Made by a program: the position numbers and the translations under genes | Notes under the pieces: generated by a model | Databases searched by the model: none | The model's input: the letters and a program-made list of their open reading frames with translations, nothing else | Told to the model about the DNA's origin: nothing | Shown: one piece after another, positions 16,363 to 24,590 of the stretch | Position numbering within the stretch: position 1 is the stretch's first letter | Layout of the letters: each line of letters opens with the position of its first letter | Origin: Candidatus Tyrphobacter aquilonaris | GTDB taxonomy: Bacteria; Vulcanimicrobiota; Vulcanimicrobiia; Vulcanimicrobiales; Vulcanimicrobiaceae | DNA length: 40,723 nucleotides | NCBI GenBank assembly: GCA_003133745.1 | Contig: PKZD01000018.1 | Span: 1-40,723, forward strand | Direction: 5' to 3'

Positions 16363-17067
16363 CTAGAAGGCGCTCCCGGGTCGCGTTCCGAGCGTTGCGT
16401 ACGCCTGCCATGTCACCGCGATCAGACCGACGAGCGTCGCGAGATACCAGGCGCCGATGACAAAGCGCGTGCCGAGCGGCGTCGCGCGCGCCGAGAAGAC
16501 GACGCGGCCGCCGTCAAACGGCGGAACCGGAATCATGTTGAAGAGATTCAAGAACGCACCGACCGCGGCGCAGGCGAACCAGAATCGGTCGTGCAGTGCG
16601 GCGCCGAGCGCGTAGCAGGCGGCGGCGAGGCCGAAGCCGACGAGCGGTCCCGCGAGCGCGATGTATGCGCCGTGCTCGGGATCCTGCGGAGCGGCTCCGG
16701 CCGTGAATGCGCCGAGAAACGGTATGAACACGGGAAGGCGGACCGGTAGGCCGTAGGCCCGAAACGCAGCATAGTGTCCGAGTTCGTGCGCGAGAATGAG
16801 GAAGACGAGCGCGACGCCGAAACTCCAACCGAAGGCGAGGACGTAAAACCAGAGCGTTATGATGAGCGTCCAACTCGATGCGAGCAATTTGCCGAGCAGC
16901 AGCACCCACTTGAACTGGAGCAGTAGCGCGAGCAGCACCTTGAACTTCAGGAGCAGCGCGAGGGCCGCGGCGCCGACCGCACCGGCGCCACGGGCAAGCT
17001 TGCCGCGCGTGGCCGGCTTCGGCTTCTGCGATTCCTGGGATTCCGGCGACGGCGGGAAGGCTTGCAC
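16363..17067 (-). CDS. Site-2-protease-like M50 membrane metallopeptidase
   Basis: A 234-residue integral membrane protein. The zinc motif HELGH is in FLILAHELGHYAAFRAYG, and the third-ligand motif is NMIPVPPFDGGRV. Both lie in hydrophobic segments, as in intramembrane proteases. The N-terminal 30 residues are Pro/Lys-rich and cytoplasmic in character. Members cleave membrane-bound anti-sigma factors or signal-peptide remnants; the target here is unknown. The GTG start at 17067 lies only 3 bp from the ATG of the divergent NDH-2 gene, so the true start might be further in. Confidence 0.85.
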   Translation of the reverse strand: MQAFPPSPESQESQKPKPATRGKLARGAGAVGAAALALLLKFKVLLALLLQFKWVLLLGKLLASSWTLIITLWFYVLAFGWSFGVALVFLILAHELGHYAAFRAYGLPVRLPVFIPFLGAFTAGAAPQDPEHGAYIALAGPLVGFGLAAACYALGAALHDRFWFACAAVGAFLNLFNMIPVPPFDGGRVVFSARATPLGTRFVIGAWYLATLVGLIAVTWQAYATLGTRPGSAF

Positions 17068-17070
17068 GTC

Positions 17071-18408
17071 ATGAGCCGTACGACGCCGCGCATCGTCATC
17101 CTCGGCGGCGGTTTCGCCGGGATCGCCGTCGCCTCACGCCTGGAGCGCAGACTGCGTCCGGACGAAGCGGAGTTGACGTTGATCGGGCGCGAGAACTTCA
17201 GCGTCTTCACGCCGATGCTGCCCGAGGTGTGCTCGGGTGCGCTCGACGTGCGGCACGTCGTCACGCCGATCCGCTCGCAGCTGCATCGCACGAGCTTCGT
17301 GCTCGCCGACGTCGACGCGCTCGATATTCGCGGTCGCAGCGTCACGTACACGCACACGCTGACCGGAATCGCGGAAACGCTCGCGTACGATCACATCGTG
17401 CTCGCATTGGGCTCGGCGACTTCGACCTTCGGCCTTCCCGGCGTCGCGGAGCGCGCGTTTGCGCTCAAGACCCTCGAAGATGCCGCAATCTTGCGCAATC
17501 GTCTGGTCTGGCTGCTCGAGCTCGCCGATTCCACCGATGATCCGGCTGCGGTGCGGCGCCTGCTCACGATCGTCGTCGTGGGCGGCGGCTTCACCGGCGT
17601 CGAGGCCGCGGGAGAGATCGTCGACCTGTTCAAGAGCGTGTTGCGCTTTTATCCGCACATCCCGCGTGGGGGCGTGCGCGTCGTACTGCTCGAGGGCGGG
17701 AGCGCTCTGCTTCCCGGACTTCCACCACGGATGGGCGAGTATTCCGCGCGAGCGCTCGCGATGCGCGGCGTCGAGGTCATGACGGGTGACGGCGTCGCAC
17801 GTGCCGACGACGCAGGTTTGGTGCTGCAGAGCGGCACGCACATCGAGACGTCGACGATCGTCTGGAGCGCCGGCGTCAAGCCTTCGCCGATCGTCGCGAC
17901 GACGCCGTTGCCGCAAACCAAACGCGGGGCGGTGATCGTCGGCGAGGACCTGCGGGTTGCGGAGTTTCCGAGCGTGTGGGCGGCGGGCGACTGCGCGGCG
18001 ATCCCCGACGGTGCGGGTGGTTTCTATCCGCCCACCGCGCAGCACGCGATTCGCGAAGGGCCGGCGCTCGCCGACAATATCGTCGCCGTCTTGCGCGCGA
18101 CGCAGACGAAGCCGTTCCGCTTCACGGCCTTAGGGATGATGGCGTCGCTCGGTGCCCGCAAAGCCGTGGCGCAACTGCCCGGCAATCGCGTCCTCACGGG
18201 ATTCCTCGCATGGTTCCTCTGGCGGACGTATTACTTGCTTCGTCTCCCCGGGTTGGACCGCAAACTGCGCGTCGCGTTTGACTGGACGCTCGAAATGCTC
18301 TTTCCCCGCGACGTTGCGGAGTTACGCGTGTACAGCCGGCGAGCGAGTTCGAGCGCGGCCGCGGATGCGGGGCTCGCACCGCGCGACGAACCCGTCGTTC
18401 ACCTCTAG
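17071..18408 (+). CDS. Type II NADH:quinone oxidoreductase-like flavoprotein
   Basis: A 445-residue FAD/NAD enzyme of the NDH-2 family. The FAD Rossmann motif VILGGGFAGIAVA is at the N-terminus and the NAD motif VVGGGFTGVEAAGE near residue 170. VWAAGDCAAIPDG is the FAD-anchoring segment, followed by PPTAQHAIREGPALADNI. The basic hydrophobic C-terminal region (LAWFLWRTYYLLRLPGL) resembles the membrane-contact part of NDH-2. It would feed NADH electrons to quinone without pumping protons. ATG 17071 is preferred to TTG 17062. The stop overlaps the convergent M55 gene stop by 4 nt (CTAG). Confidence 0.88.
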   Translation: MSRTTPRIVILGGGFAGIAVASRLERRLRPDEAELTLIGRENFSVFTPMLPEVCSGALDVRHVVTPIRSQLHRTSFVLADVDALDIRGRSVTYTHTLTGIAETLAYDHIVLALGSATSTFGLPGVAERAFALKTLEDAAILRNRLVWLLELADSTDDPAAVRRLLTIVVVGGGFTGVEAAGEIVDLFKSVLRFYPHIPRGGVRVVLLEGGSALLPGLPPRMGEYSARALAMRGVEVMTGDGVARADDAGLVLQSGTHIETSTIVWSAGVKPSPIVATTPLPQTKRGAVIVGEDLRVAEFPSVWAAGDCAAIPDGAGGFYPPTAQHAIREGPALADNIVAVLRATQTKPFRFTALGMMASLGARKAVAQLPGNRVLTGFLAWFLWRTYYLLRLPGLDRKLRVAFDWTLEMLFPRDVAELRVYSRRASSSAAADAGLAPRDEPVVHL

Positions 18409-19232
18409 CTCGCGAGGGCGCCCATGCGCCACGTCGCGGCGAAGGCTTTGAAGACGACGGCATAGTCGTCGTGCGTGAAGCGCACGCTGCGACCGCCGGT
18501 GCGCTCAAAGCCGGGAATCGTCGCGACGAGGTCGGCTTGACCCGCGGAGACAAGTTGTACGTCAAGTGAGATCGGCGGCTCGAAGCGGTACGGCTTCGCA
18601 TCCTGCGCGCGAGCGATCGCATCGCGCGCAGCATCGCGAATGAGTCGCTGCGCCGCCGGCGGCGAGATCGAATCGGCGGCGAAGGAGCCGATCGACTCCT
18701 TCACGATCGCACCGCGAACCCACGGCATCTGCGCCTGCACGCCTTCTACGGTCGTGCGATCTCCCGTGACGAGCAGCAGCGGAACGCCGTAATGCCCCAG
18801 TAGCCCCGCGTTGATCGTCGCCTCGCTGCATGGAACGCCGTTGAGGCGCGCTTCGTAGATCACCGACGGCGTATACGTATGGCAGAGGACTGCGTTCGCG
18901 TCGCCGGCCCCGCCGTGATAGCCGACGAAGAACGCGCCGTCGAAGCCGCGATCTGCGTCCTGCACCATCGAGTAGGGCTTTCGATTGCCGAAGATAACGC
19001 GAATGTCGGAGGGCAGTTCGTCGAGGAGGAGGTTGCGCATCGGGCCGTGGGAATCGTTGACGAGCACGTCGCCGGCACCCGCCTCGCGCGCGCCCTCAAT
19101 CGCCGCGCGCACCTCCTGCGTGTAGGAGCGGCGAAAGATGGCGTACTCCGGATGCGGCGCGCGCGCGTCGACCTGCTGCCACGCGGTGATGCCGGCGACG
19201 CCCTCCATATCGCTCGAGACGTAGAGCCTCAT
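18405..19232 (-). CDS. M55 D-aminopeptidase, DppA-like (copy 1)
   Basis: A 275-residue zinc peptidase of family M55. Probable metal ligands match B. subtilis DppA: Asp8 and Glu10 in SSDMEG, His62 in VNDSHG, His106 in VGYHGG, and Glu137 in PCSEATINAG. DppA enzymes form decamers and release N-terminal D-amino acids from short peptides such as D-Ala-containing muropeptides. The start ATG 19232 overlaps the stop of the second copy (ATGA). The ORF track extends to 19664 inside copy 2, which is rejected. Confidence 0.9.
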   Translation of the reverse strand: MRLYVSSDMEGVAGITAWQQVDARAPHPEYAIFRRSYTQEVRAAIEGAREAGAGDVLVNDSHGPMRNLLLDELPSDIRVIFGNRKPYSMVQDADRGFDGAFFVGYHGGAGDANAVLCHTYTPSVIYEARLNGVPCSEATINAGLLGHYGVPLLLVTGDRTTVEGVQAQMPWVRGAIVKESIGSFAADSISPPAAQRLIRDAARDAIARAQDAKPYRFEPPISLDVQLVSAGQADLVATIPGFERTGGRSVRFTHDDYAVVFKAFAATWRMGALAS

Positions 19233-20062
19233 GCGCGCACGTTCGCCGCGCCGCCGAGCCGCACGGCCGCGACAAAGGCACGGTATGCCGTCGCATAGTC
19301 GGGCGCGGTGAAACGCACGCTTCGACCGGCGATGCGCTCGAAGCCCGGCATCAGTTCGATGTAATCGCAGTTCTCGACGCGCACGGTTTCGAGCACGACT
19401 TCGACCGGAGAAGTGAAGGTGAAGGGCTTGGCGCGAGCGATGCTCGCGACCGCTTCGCGCGCGCCGGTGCGGATCGCGGCCTGCGCCGCGGAGGGCGTGA
19501 GTGAGTTCACGGCGTTGAAGCCGATCGCGTCCTTCACGGCGACGCCGGTGGCCCACGGAAGCGCGCGCAGCGTTTCGTCGACGATCCTGCGATCCCCGGT
19601 GATGAGCACGACCGGAACATCGTGCGCGCCGGCGAGCGCCGACACGAGCAGTGCCTCGCTGCACTCGGTCCCATTCACCGTGACGCGATGGACGGTTTCA
19701 TCGCTGAACGTATGCGCGAGCACGCCGTCGCCGTCGCCTCCCTTCGCATGGTAGCCGGTGAGAAAGACGGCGTCGACGCCGTCGTCGATTCGCTCCGCCA
19801 TCGAATGCGGTTTCGGCGCGCCGGAGACGACGCGCACGTCGTCGGGGAGTTCCTCCCAGAGCAGGTTTCGCATCGACCAGTGTGAGTCGTTGATCAAGAA
19901 CTCCGTCGCGCCGCCTTCGCGCGCACCCTCAATCGCCGCGCGCACCTCCTGCGTCATGTACCGCCGGTAGATCGGGTACTCGTCGCGATTCTCCGGATCG
20001 CACTGGTTCCACGAGCAGACGCCCGCGGTGCCCTCCATGTCGCAGGAAATGTAGATTCTCAT
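19229..20062 (-). CDS. M55 D-aminopeptidase, DppA-like (copy 2)
   Basis: A 277-residue paralogue of the downstream gene, with the same ligand pattern (Asp8 and Glu10 in SCDMEG, His61 in INDSHW, the His in TGYHAKG, the Glu in ECSEALLV). NDSHG has become NDSHW, and the C-terminal half is more divergent, so the substrate may differ. The two form a translationally coupled tandem pair. The start lies within the 3' end of the TPR gene (overlap 20059-20062), so all three probably share a transcript. Confidence 0.9.
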   Translation of the reverse strand: MRIYISCDMEGTAGVCSWNQCDPENRDEYPIYRRYMTQEVRAAIEGAREGGATEFLINDSHWSMRNLLWEELPDDVRVVSGAPKPHSMAERIDDGVDAVFLTGYHAKGGDGDGVLAHTFSDETVHRVTVNGTECSEALLVSALAGAHDVPVVLITGDRRIVDETLRALPWATGVAVKDAIGFNAVNSLTPSAAQAAIRTGAREAVASIARAKPFTFTSPVEVVLETVRVENCDYIELMPGFERIAGRSVRFTAPDYATAYRAFVAAVRLGGAANVRA

Positions 20063-20472
20063 CGTGCGGAATCCTGGAGGCCCTGCTGCGCCTCGGAGAG
20101 CCCCGCCTGTGCCGCGACGTTGTGCGAGTTCGCGGCGAGTGCGCGCCGGTAGAACGGGATCGCGTCGGCGAAGCGATTCGCCGCGAGATACATGTCGCCG
20201 AGCTGCGTCAACGCGACGTCGTCGTTCGGGTGCGCCGCAATGCGGGCGCGGAGCGTCTGCAACTGCAGCATCACGGCCGGCGGGGGACCACCTTCGACGC
20301 GTTGCTGGGCGTCTTGGCTCGCGGCGTTGGCGCCGCCCGCGCCGAAGACCGAGCCGCCGACGCCGAAGCCCTGAGCGACCAAGTAGGCCATCGCGCCGAG
20401 AAAGACGACGGCAAAGGGGATCACGAAGCGCAGGTAGATCCGCGGTGGGAGCCCGCGCGGCGAGGGGTTCAC
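20059..20472 (-). CDS. Membrane-anchored TPR protein
   Basis: A 137-residue protein when started at GTG 20472. One N-terminal transmembrane segment (RFVIPFAVVFLGAMAYLVA) is followed by a Gly/Ala linker and TPR helices (LTQLGDMYLAANRFADAIPFYRRALAANSHNVAAQAGLSEA). It resembles CcmI/TPR-type scaffold proteins but has no partner to define it. The ORF-track start at 20637 is rejected because it runs antisense through the SprT-like gene. The alternative is a start a few codons further in. Confidence 0.7.
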   Translation of the reverse strand: MNPSPRGLPPRIYLRFVIPFAVVFLGAMAYLVAQGFGVGGSVFGAGGANAASQDAQQRVEGGPPPAVMLQLQTLRARIAAHPNDDVALTQLGDMYLAANRFADAIPFYRRALAANSHNVAAQAGLSEAQQGLQDSAR

Positions 20473-20482
20473 GAAGAGTCGT

Positions 20483-21073
20483 TTGGACGCGCGGCGAATC
20501 GAATCATTCGTGCTGCCTTCCGAGGCCGATTTACAGTTGCTGTTCGCGCGCCTGAACAACGAGCATTTCAACGGCGCCGCCCCGGATTGCCGCATCGCGT
20601 ACAACGAGCGCTTCTCGAACTCCGCCGGGCGCATCACCTACGGCCGTAGGCCGCTCCTCATCGAGCTCTCGCCCAAGCACTTCCGCAAATATCCGGAGGC
20701 GCTGGAGGAGACGCTCTTGCACGAAATGGTGCATGCGTGGTGCTACGACCGTTTTCGCGATACGGGGCACGGTCTGCGCTTCCGGCGCAAGATGCGCGAG
20801 TGCGGCCTCGGATCGATTTACCACGAGCTTGGCCACGTGCGACCGCACCGGGAGTCGGGCAAGCGGTACATCCTGCGCTGCGAATCCTGCGCGTTCGAGG
20901 TGCTGCGCCGGCGGGCGCCGCGCAAGCCGACGAGCTGTCCGCGCTGCAACCACCGCCACTTCGACGCCCGCTTTCTGCTCTCGATCTACGAGATCGTCGC
21001 GCTTCGCCCGGCGGAAAAGGCGGGCGCGAGGGTGAGCGCGACGGCCGCCTCGGCCGCGCCGCCCCGTCATTGA
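20483..21073 (+). CDS. SprT-like zinc metalloprotease
   Basis: A 196-residue SprT-like protein. HEMVHAW, in LEETLLHEMVHAWCYDRF, is the HExxH zinc site, with a third His likely in DTGHGLRF. The C-terminal zinc ribbon is CESC and CPRC. The family includes the eukaryotic DNA-protein crosslink protease Spartan and bacterial SprT, whose cellular role is poorly defined. The start is uncertain between TTG 20483 and GTG 20510; neither has a strong SD. It diverges from the TPR gene with only 10 bp between start codons. Confidence 0.82.
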   Translation: MDARRIESFVLPSEADLQLLFARLNNEHFNGAAPDCRIAYNERFSNSAGRITYGRRPLLIELSPKHFRKYPEALEETLLHEMVHAWCYDRFRDTGHGLRFRRKMRECGLGSIYHELGHVRPHRESGKRYILRCESCAFEVLRRRAPRKPTSCPRCNHRHFDARFLLSIYEIVALRPAEKAGARVSATAASAAPPRH

Positions 21074-21122
21074 GACTTAAGGCCGGGCTTCGACGCAGAG
21101 AAAGCGTAAGAATAGGCTTGTA

Positions 21123-22523
21123 ATGACGAAGATGCGCTCTGAATCCGACTCGATGGGCACGATCGACGTCCCTGCGGAGAAGTATTACGGCGCGCAATCC
21201 GCGCGCTCGCTCATCCACTTTGACATCGGTGAAGGCAACTGGCCGCGCGACGTGATGCCGCGCGCCGTTATCCATGCGATGGCGACGTTGAAAAAAGCGG
21301 CTGCGCTCGTCAATCGCGATCTTGGGAAGCTCGATGCCGAGAAGGCGAAGTTGATCGTCGCGGCCGCGGACGAGATCGTCGAGGGAAAGCTCGACGCGCA
21401 TTTTCCGCTGCGCATCTGGCAGACGGGCTCCGGCACGCAGACGAACATGAACGTCAATGAGGTGATCTCGAATCGCGCGATCGAGCTCGCCGGCGGAGAG
21501 ATGGGCTCGAAGAAGCCGATCCATCCCAACGACGACGTGAACATGTCCCAATCGTCGAACGATACGTTCCCGACGGCCATGCACGTTGCCGCCGCGCAGG
21601 CGATCGTCGCGATGCTGCCCGCAGTGGAAGCGCTGCGCGACGCGCTCGCGGCGAAGGCCGATGCGTGGAAGAACATCGTGAAGGTCGGCCGCACGCATCT
21701 CCAGGATGCGACGCCGCTCACGCTCGGACAAGAGTTTTCCGGCTACGCGACGCAGCTCGACCGCGCGGTCGCGGCGTGCCGTAAGGCGCTCGATCCGCTC
21801 TACGACCTCGCGATCGGCGGCACCGCCGTCGGCACCGGCCTCAACGCGCACCCCGAGTTCGGCGAGCGCACTGCGAAAAAGATCGCGGAGTTGACCGGCT
21901 TGCCGTTCCGCTCGCACCCGAACAAATTTGCGGCGCTCGCCTCGCATGACGACTTCGTCTTTGCCTCCGGCGCGCTGAAGATGCTTGCGGCCGCGTTGAT
22001 GAAGATCGCCAACGACATTCGCTGGCTCGGCTCCGGACCGCGCGCCGGCATCGGCGAGTTGATCCTGCCGGAGAACGAACCCGGCAGCTCGATCATGCCC
22101 GGGAAGGTGAACCCGACGCAGTCGGAGGCGATGACGATGGTCTGCGTCCAGGTCTTCGGCAACGACCTCGCGGTGAGCTTCGGCGCGTCGCAAGGAAACT
22201 TCGAGCTCAATGTTTTCAACCCGGTGATGATCTCGAACTTCCTCCATTCGGCGACGCTGCTCCGCGGCGCGTGCATGATGTTCCGCGAGCACTGCATCGA
22301 AGGATTGCTGCCGAACGAAGAGGTCATCAAGCGCTACCTCGACGAGTCGTTGATGGTCGTCACCGCGCTCTCACCGCACATCGGCTACGACAAGGCGGCG
22401 CAGATCGCGAAGAAGGCACACCATGAGAAGACGACGCTGCGCGCCGCCGCGCTCGCACTCGGCGTCGGCGCGGAGCAGTACGACAAGGTTGTCGTACCCG
22501 CGGAGATGACGAAACCGAAGTAG
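21123..22523 (+). CDS. fumC: Class II fumarate hydratase
   Basis: A 466-residue fumarase C of normal length. The superfamily signature [13 protein letters not shown] is intact, with [28 protein letters not shown] and [16 protein letters not shown] forming the other active-site regions. It hydrates fumarate to malate in the TCA cycle without iron. Aspartase and argininosuccinate lyase share the fold, but TNMNVNEV and overall similarity favour fumarase. The SD is weak. It is followed by a structured RNA region and an intrinsic terminator. Confidence 0.95.
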   Translation: MTKMRSESDSMGTIDVPAEKYYGAQSARSLIHFDIGEGNWPRDVMPRAVIHAMATLKKAAALVNRDLGKLDAEKAKLIVAAADEIVEGKLDAHFPLRIWQTGSGTQTNMNVNEVISNRAIELAGGEMGSKKPIHPNDDVNMSQSSNDTFPTAMHVAAAQAIVAMLPAVEALRDALAAKADAWKNIVKVGRTHLQDATPLTLGQEFSGYATQLDRAVAACRKALDPLYDLAIGGTAVGTGLNAHPEFGERTAKKIAELTGLPFRSHPNKFAALASHDDFVFASGALKMLAAALMKIANDIRWLGSGPRAGIGELILPENEPGSSIMPGKVNPTQSEAMTMVCVQVFGNDLAVSFGASQGNFELNVFNPVMISNFLHSATLLRGACMMFREHCIEGLLPNEEVIKRYLDESLMVVTALSPHIGYDKAAQIAKKAHHEKTTLRAAALALGVGAEQYDKVVVPAEMTKPK

Positions 22524-22532
22524 GGCGAAGTT

Positions 22533-22646
22533 GACGTGTAGCCTGAGACGCTAGCATGCCGCGGGTTCGATTCCCGCGCGCTCCACCGGCGCCTTGCGCG
22601 CCAGGGTCCTGAGTGATACGGTAGCGTCAGTCTCAGGCTACGTGTC
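22533..22646 (+). ncRNA. Structured RNA with a tRNA-like T-arm, downstream of fumC
   Basis: A long helix pairs GACGTGTAGCCTGAGA (22533-22548) with TCTCAGGCTACGTGTC (22631-22646): 16 continuous pairs including two G-U. After a 4-nt bulge, CGCTA (22549-22553) pairs with TAGCG (22622-22626). Inside lies CGCGGG-TTCGATT-CCCGCG (22560-22578), a textbook T-arm, followed by GCGCTCC-A-CC as at a tRNA or tmRNA 3' end. A matching acceptor 5' strand (GGRGYGC) is not seen upstream or in the loop, so this is not a complete tRNA. It may be an independent small RNA, a structured fumC 3' UTR, or an integration-site remnant of a tRNA/tmRNA 3' end. Confidence 0.5.
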
Positions 22647-22650
22647 ACGG

Positions 22651-22681
22651 AGGCCGCCCGACGGGGCGGCCTCTTCGTTTT
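22651..22681 (+). terminator. Intrinsic terminator
   Basis: AGGCCGCCC (22651-22659), a GACG loop, and GGGCGGCCT (22664-22672) form a 9-bp GC-rich stem followed by CTTCGTTTT. The T-rich tail is on the plus strand, so it ends the fumC and structured-RNA transcript. It abuts the stop codon of the convergent secreted-protein gene. Confidence 0.85.
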
Positions 22682-23805
22682 CAAGAGCCCGTAACCGCGG
22701 AGACCTCGAAGACAGCGGCGGTACCGTTGTGCGTTCCGACGCCGAAGACTTGATGGTGTGGCCCGAATGCGAAGACCGATTCGAAGCGCCATCCCGCCGC
22801 GTGCACGACGTCGTCGAGCAGATAGAGGTTGCCGTCGATCCAAAGGAAGGCGCGATGTATCCCGTTGGCGTCGACGAGCATGCCGCCGGCGATATGGGCG
22901 TGCCCCGCGTTTTCGATTGCATACGCGATGCTCGAGCGTGCAGCCGGCGCGAGCGCGACGGATGTACCGTCGGGATGCCACAGCATTGCGTGAGGAGTGC
23001 AGCATGAAAATGTTTCGGTGCTCCCATTCGCACTCTCGGTCTCGCTCTCGTGGATGGGCGGAGCGTCGGCGCCGACGGCGGTGCCGTCCTGCGCGACGGC
23101 CATCGCGACACCGGGGCCGAGCTCGGTGAGGCTTCCGGCGTGGATGCGCACGGCGACGTAGCGCTGGCGATCGGGATCGAGATCCGTCGGTGCGATGTAT
23201 TGCCCGAGATAACCGCGGAAGCCGACGGCGAAGGCGCCGTTCACGTCGCGAATCGACGCGCGGCCGAGCAGCGTGCATGCTCCCCCCTGGAGGCGCACCG
23301 CATACGGCGCAAGGTCGCTCGTCTGGTCGCCGTCGAGCACCTCCGTTGAATCCGGCGATTCGTACGTTAGATAGATCGCATCGGCGGCGACGTGTTCGAT
23401 GTGAGGAAGGAAGTCGGGACTCGTGACGGCGTCGCACGGCTTGAGATAGAGCGGTGCAAATGCGTTGTGCGGATAGAGGCCCGGCACCGTCTCGTTCCCG
23501 CCGGCCTCCAGCTCCATCGACTTCACGAGCGTCGCATAGATCGTCCCGGCTCCGTCAAAGCCGCCCAGTTCGAGGCCCGCGGAGAGCTCGCCGGGATCGA
23601 GACCGACCGGCGGCGCAAGGAGATGCGCAACGCGTGCCGTGTTCCACACGACGATTCGCGATGAACCCGAGGGGTCCGTAAGCGTGGCGGTCGCGGCGAG
23701 CGTTTCCTCGGGGCCGATCTGCAACGGCACGCGCTGCTGAACGGGATCGACGCGCGTATGCAGCGGAAGGGAGAACGCGAAGAGCAGGGTGAGGAGCAGG
23801 CGCAT
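22681..23805 (-). CDS. Secreted protein with HAF-type repeats, function unknown
   Basis: A 374-residue protein with a short signal peptide (MRLLLTLLFAFSLPLH). The mature part is rich in beta-strand-like repeats of the kind A-F-x-W/G-x-x-G-x-x-x-x-L, for example HRAFLWIDGNLYLLDDVVHAAG, HAMLWHPDGTSVAL and GVGTHNGTAAVFEV. These resemble the extracellular HAF repeats predicted to form a propeller. It begins 2 bp after the TauE/SafE stop and is the last gene of the der-plsY-efp run. I do not recognise a defined function. Confidence 0.65.
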   Translation of the reverse strand: MRLLLTLLFAFSLPLHTRVDPVQQRVPLQIGPEETLAATATLTDPSGSSRIVVWNTARVAHLLAPPVGLDPGELSAGLELGGFDGAGTIYATLVKSMELEAGGNETVPGLYPHNAFAPLYLKPCDAVTSPDFLPHIEHVAADAIYLTYESPDSTEVLDGDQTSDLAPYAVRLQGGACTLLGRASIRDVNGAFAVGFRGYLGQYIAPTDLDPDRQRYVAVRIHAGSLTELGPGVAMAVAQDGTAVGADAPPIHESETESANGSTETFSCCTPHAMLWHPDGTSVALAPAARSSIAYAIENAGHAHIAGGMLVDANGIHRAFLWIDGNLYLLDDVVHAAGWRFESVFAFGPHHQVFGVGTHNGTAAVFEVSAVTGS

Positions 23806-23807
23806 CG

Positions 23808-24581
23808 CTAGAGGTGACGCAGTACGAGCGAGACCGCGCCGACGACGAGCGCGATCGCGACGAGGACGAGCAACTGCGGAGATTTCAGGCGCAGGGAGAG
23901 GCGCGCGCCGATCGGACCGCCGCAGAGACCGCCGAGCACGAGGGGCAGGATCTCGGTAACGCGGATATCGTGTTGCCAGGCGTGCGCGGCGAGTCCGACC
24001 GGCGACGTCAAGAAGATGCCGAAGTGGGAGGTCGCGCTGATCGCGTGCGCCGGGAGATCGGAGAAGTAGAGCAGCGTCGGAACGAGCACGATGCCGCCGC
24101 CGACGCCGAACATGCTGGAAACGAGGCCGACGAGAAAGCCGACTGCGACAGCGCCCGTGGTATGCATTCCGCGTAGCGAATCGATGCTCGCCGTAGGGTC
24201 GTCACGCGCCGCCACGTGCTTTCTACGACGCATCAGCATGTCGAGAGCCACGAAGACAAGCAGTGCCGCAAGCAGCGCGTCGAAGAGCGCCGGCGCAATG
24301 TGCTTGACAAGCAGCGCGCCGGCGATGCTGCCCGGCCACCCGCCCGCGGCGAAGAGTAACCCGATCCGCACGTGAACGCGCCGCTGCAAGAGATAGGTGA
24401 AAGCGCCGCTGGCGCTGTTCGCAACGACGAGCACGAGCGCCGTCCCCGATGCCTCCGCCGGGGCTAAACCGAAGAAGAGACGCAGCACCGGCACGAGGAT
24501 GAAGCCTCCGCCTAGTCCGACCATGGAGCCGAAGACGCTCGCCAGAAGCGCGACGACGAAGAGCGTGACGGCGGTGGCCAC
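23808..24581 (-). CDS. TauE/SafE family membrane permease
   Basis: A 257-residue polytopic protein with about eight transmembrane helices in two related halves. Each half carries a Gly-rich repeat: FGSMVGLGGGFILVPVL near the N-terminus and SSMFGVGGGIVLVPTLL in the second half. These are diagnostic of TauE/SafE proteins (sulfite or organosulfonate exporters). The transported substrate cannot be assigned from sequence. It starts 9 bp after efp. Confidence 0.85.
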   Translation of the reverse strand: MATAVTLFVVALLASVFGSMVGLGGGFILVPVLRLFFGLAPAEASGTALVLVVANSASGAFTYLLQRRVHVRIGLLFAAGGWPGSIAGALLVKHIAPALFDALLAALLVFVALDMLMRRRKHVAARDDPTASIDSLRGMHTTGAVAVGFLVGLVSSMFGVGGGIVLVPTLLYFSDLPAHAISATSHFGIFLTSPVGLAAHAWQHDIRVTEILPLVLGGLCGGPIGARLSLRLKSPQLLVLVAIALVVGAVSLVLRHL

Positions 24582-24590
24582 GCTTGGATA

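Noticed and set aside
20658-22292. 544-residue minus-strand ORF
   Set aside because: Shadow of fumC and the SprT-like gene with biased Arg/Asp composition.
22512-22588. A complete tRNA gene ending in GGTTCGATTCC...CTCCACC
   Set aside because: The T-arm and acceptor 3' strand are good, but no D-arm and no 5' strand pairing with GCGCTCC exist upstream, and the 5' part would lie in the fumC coding region.
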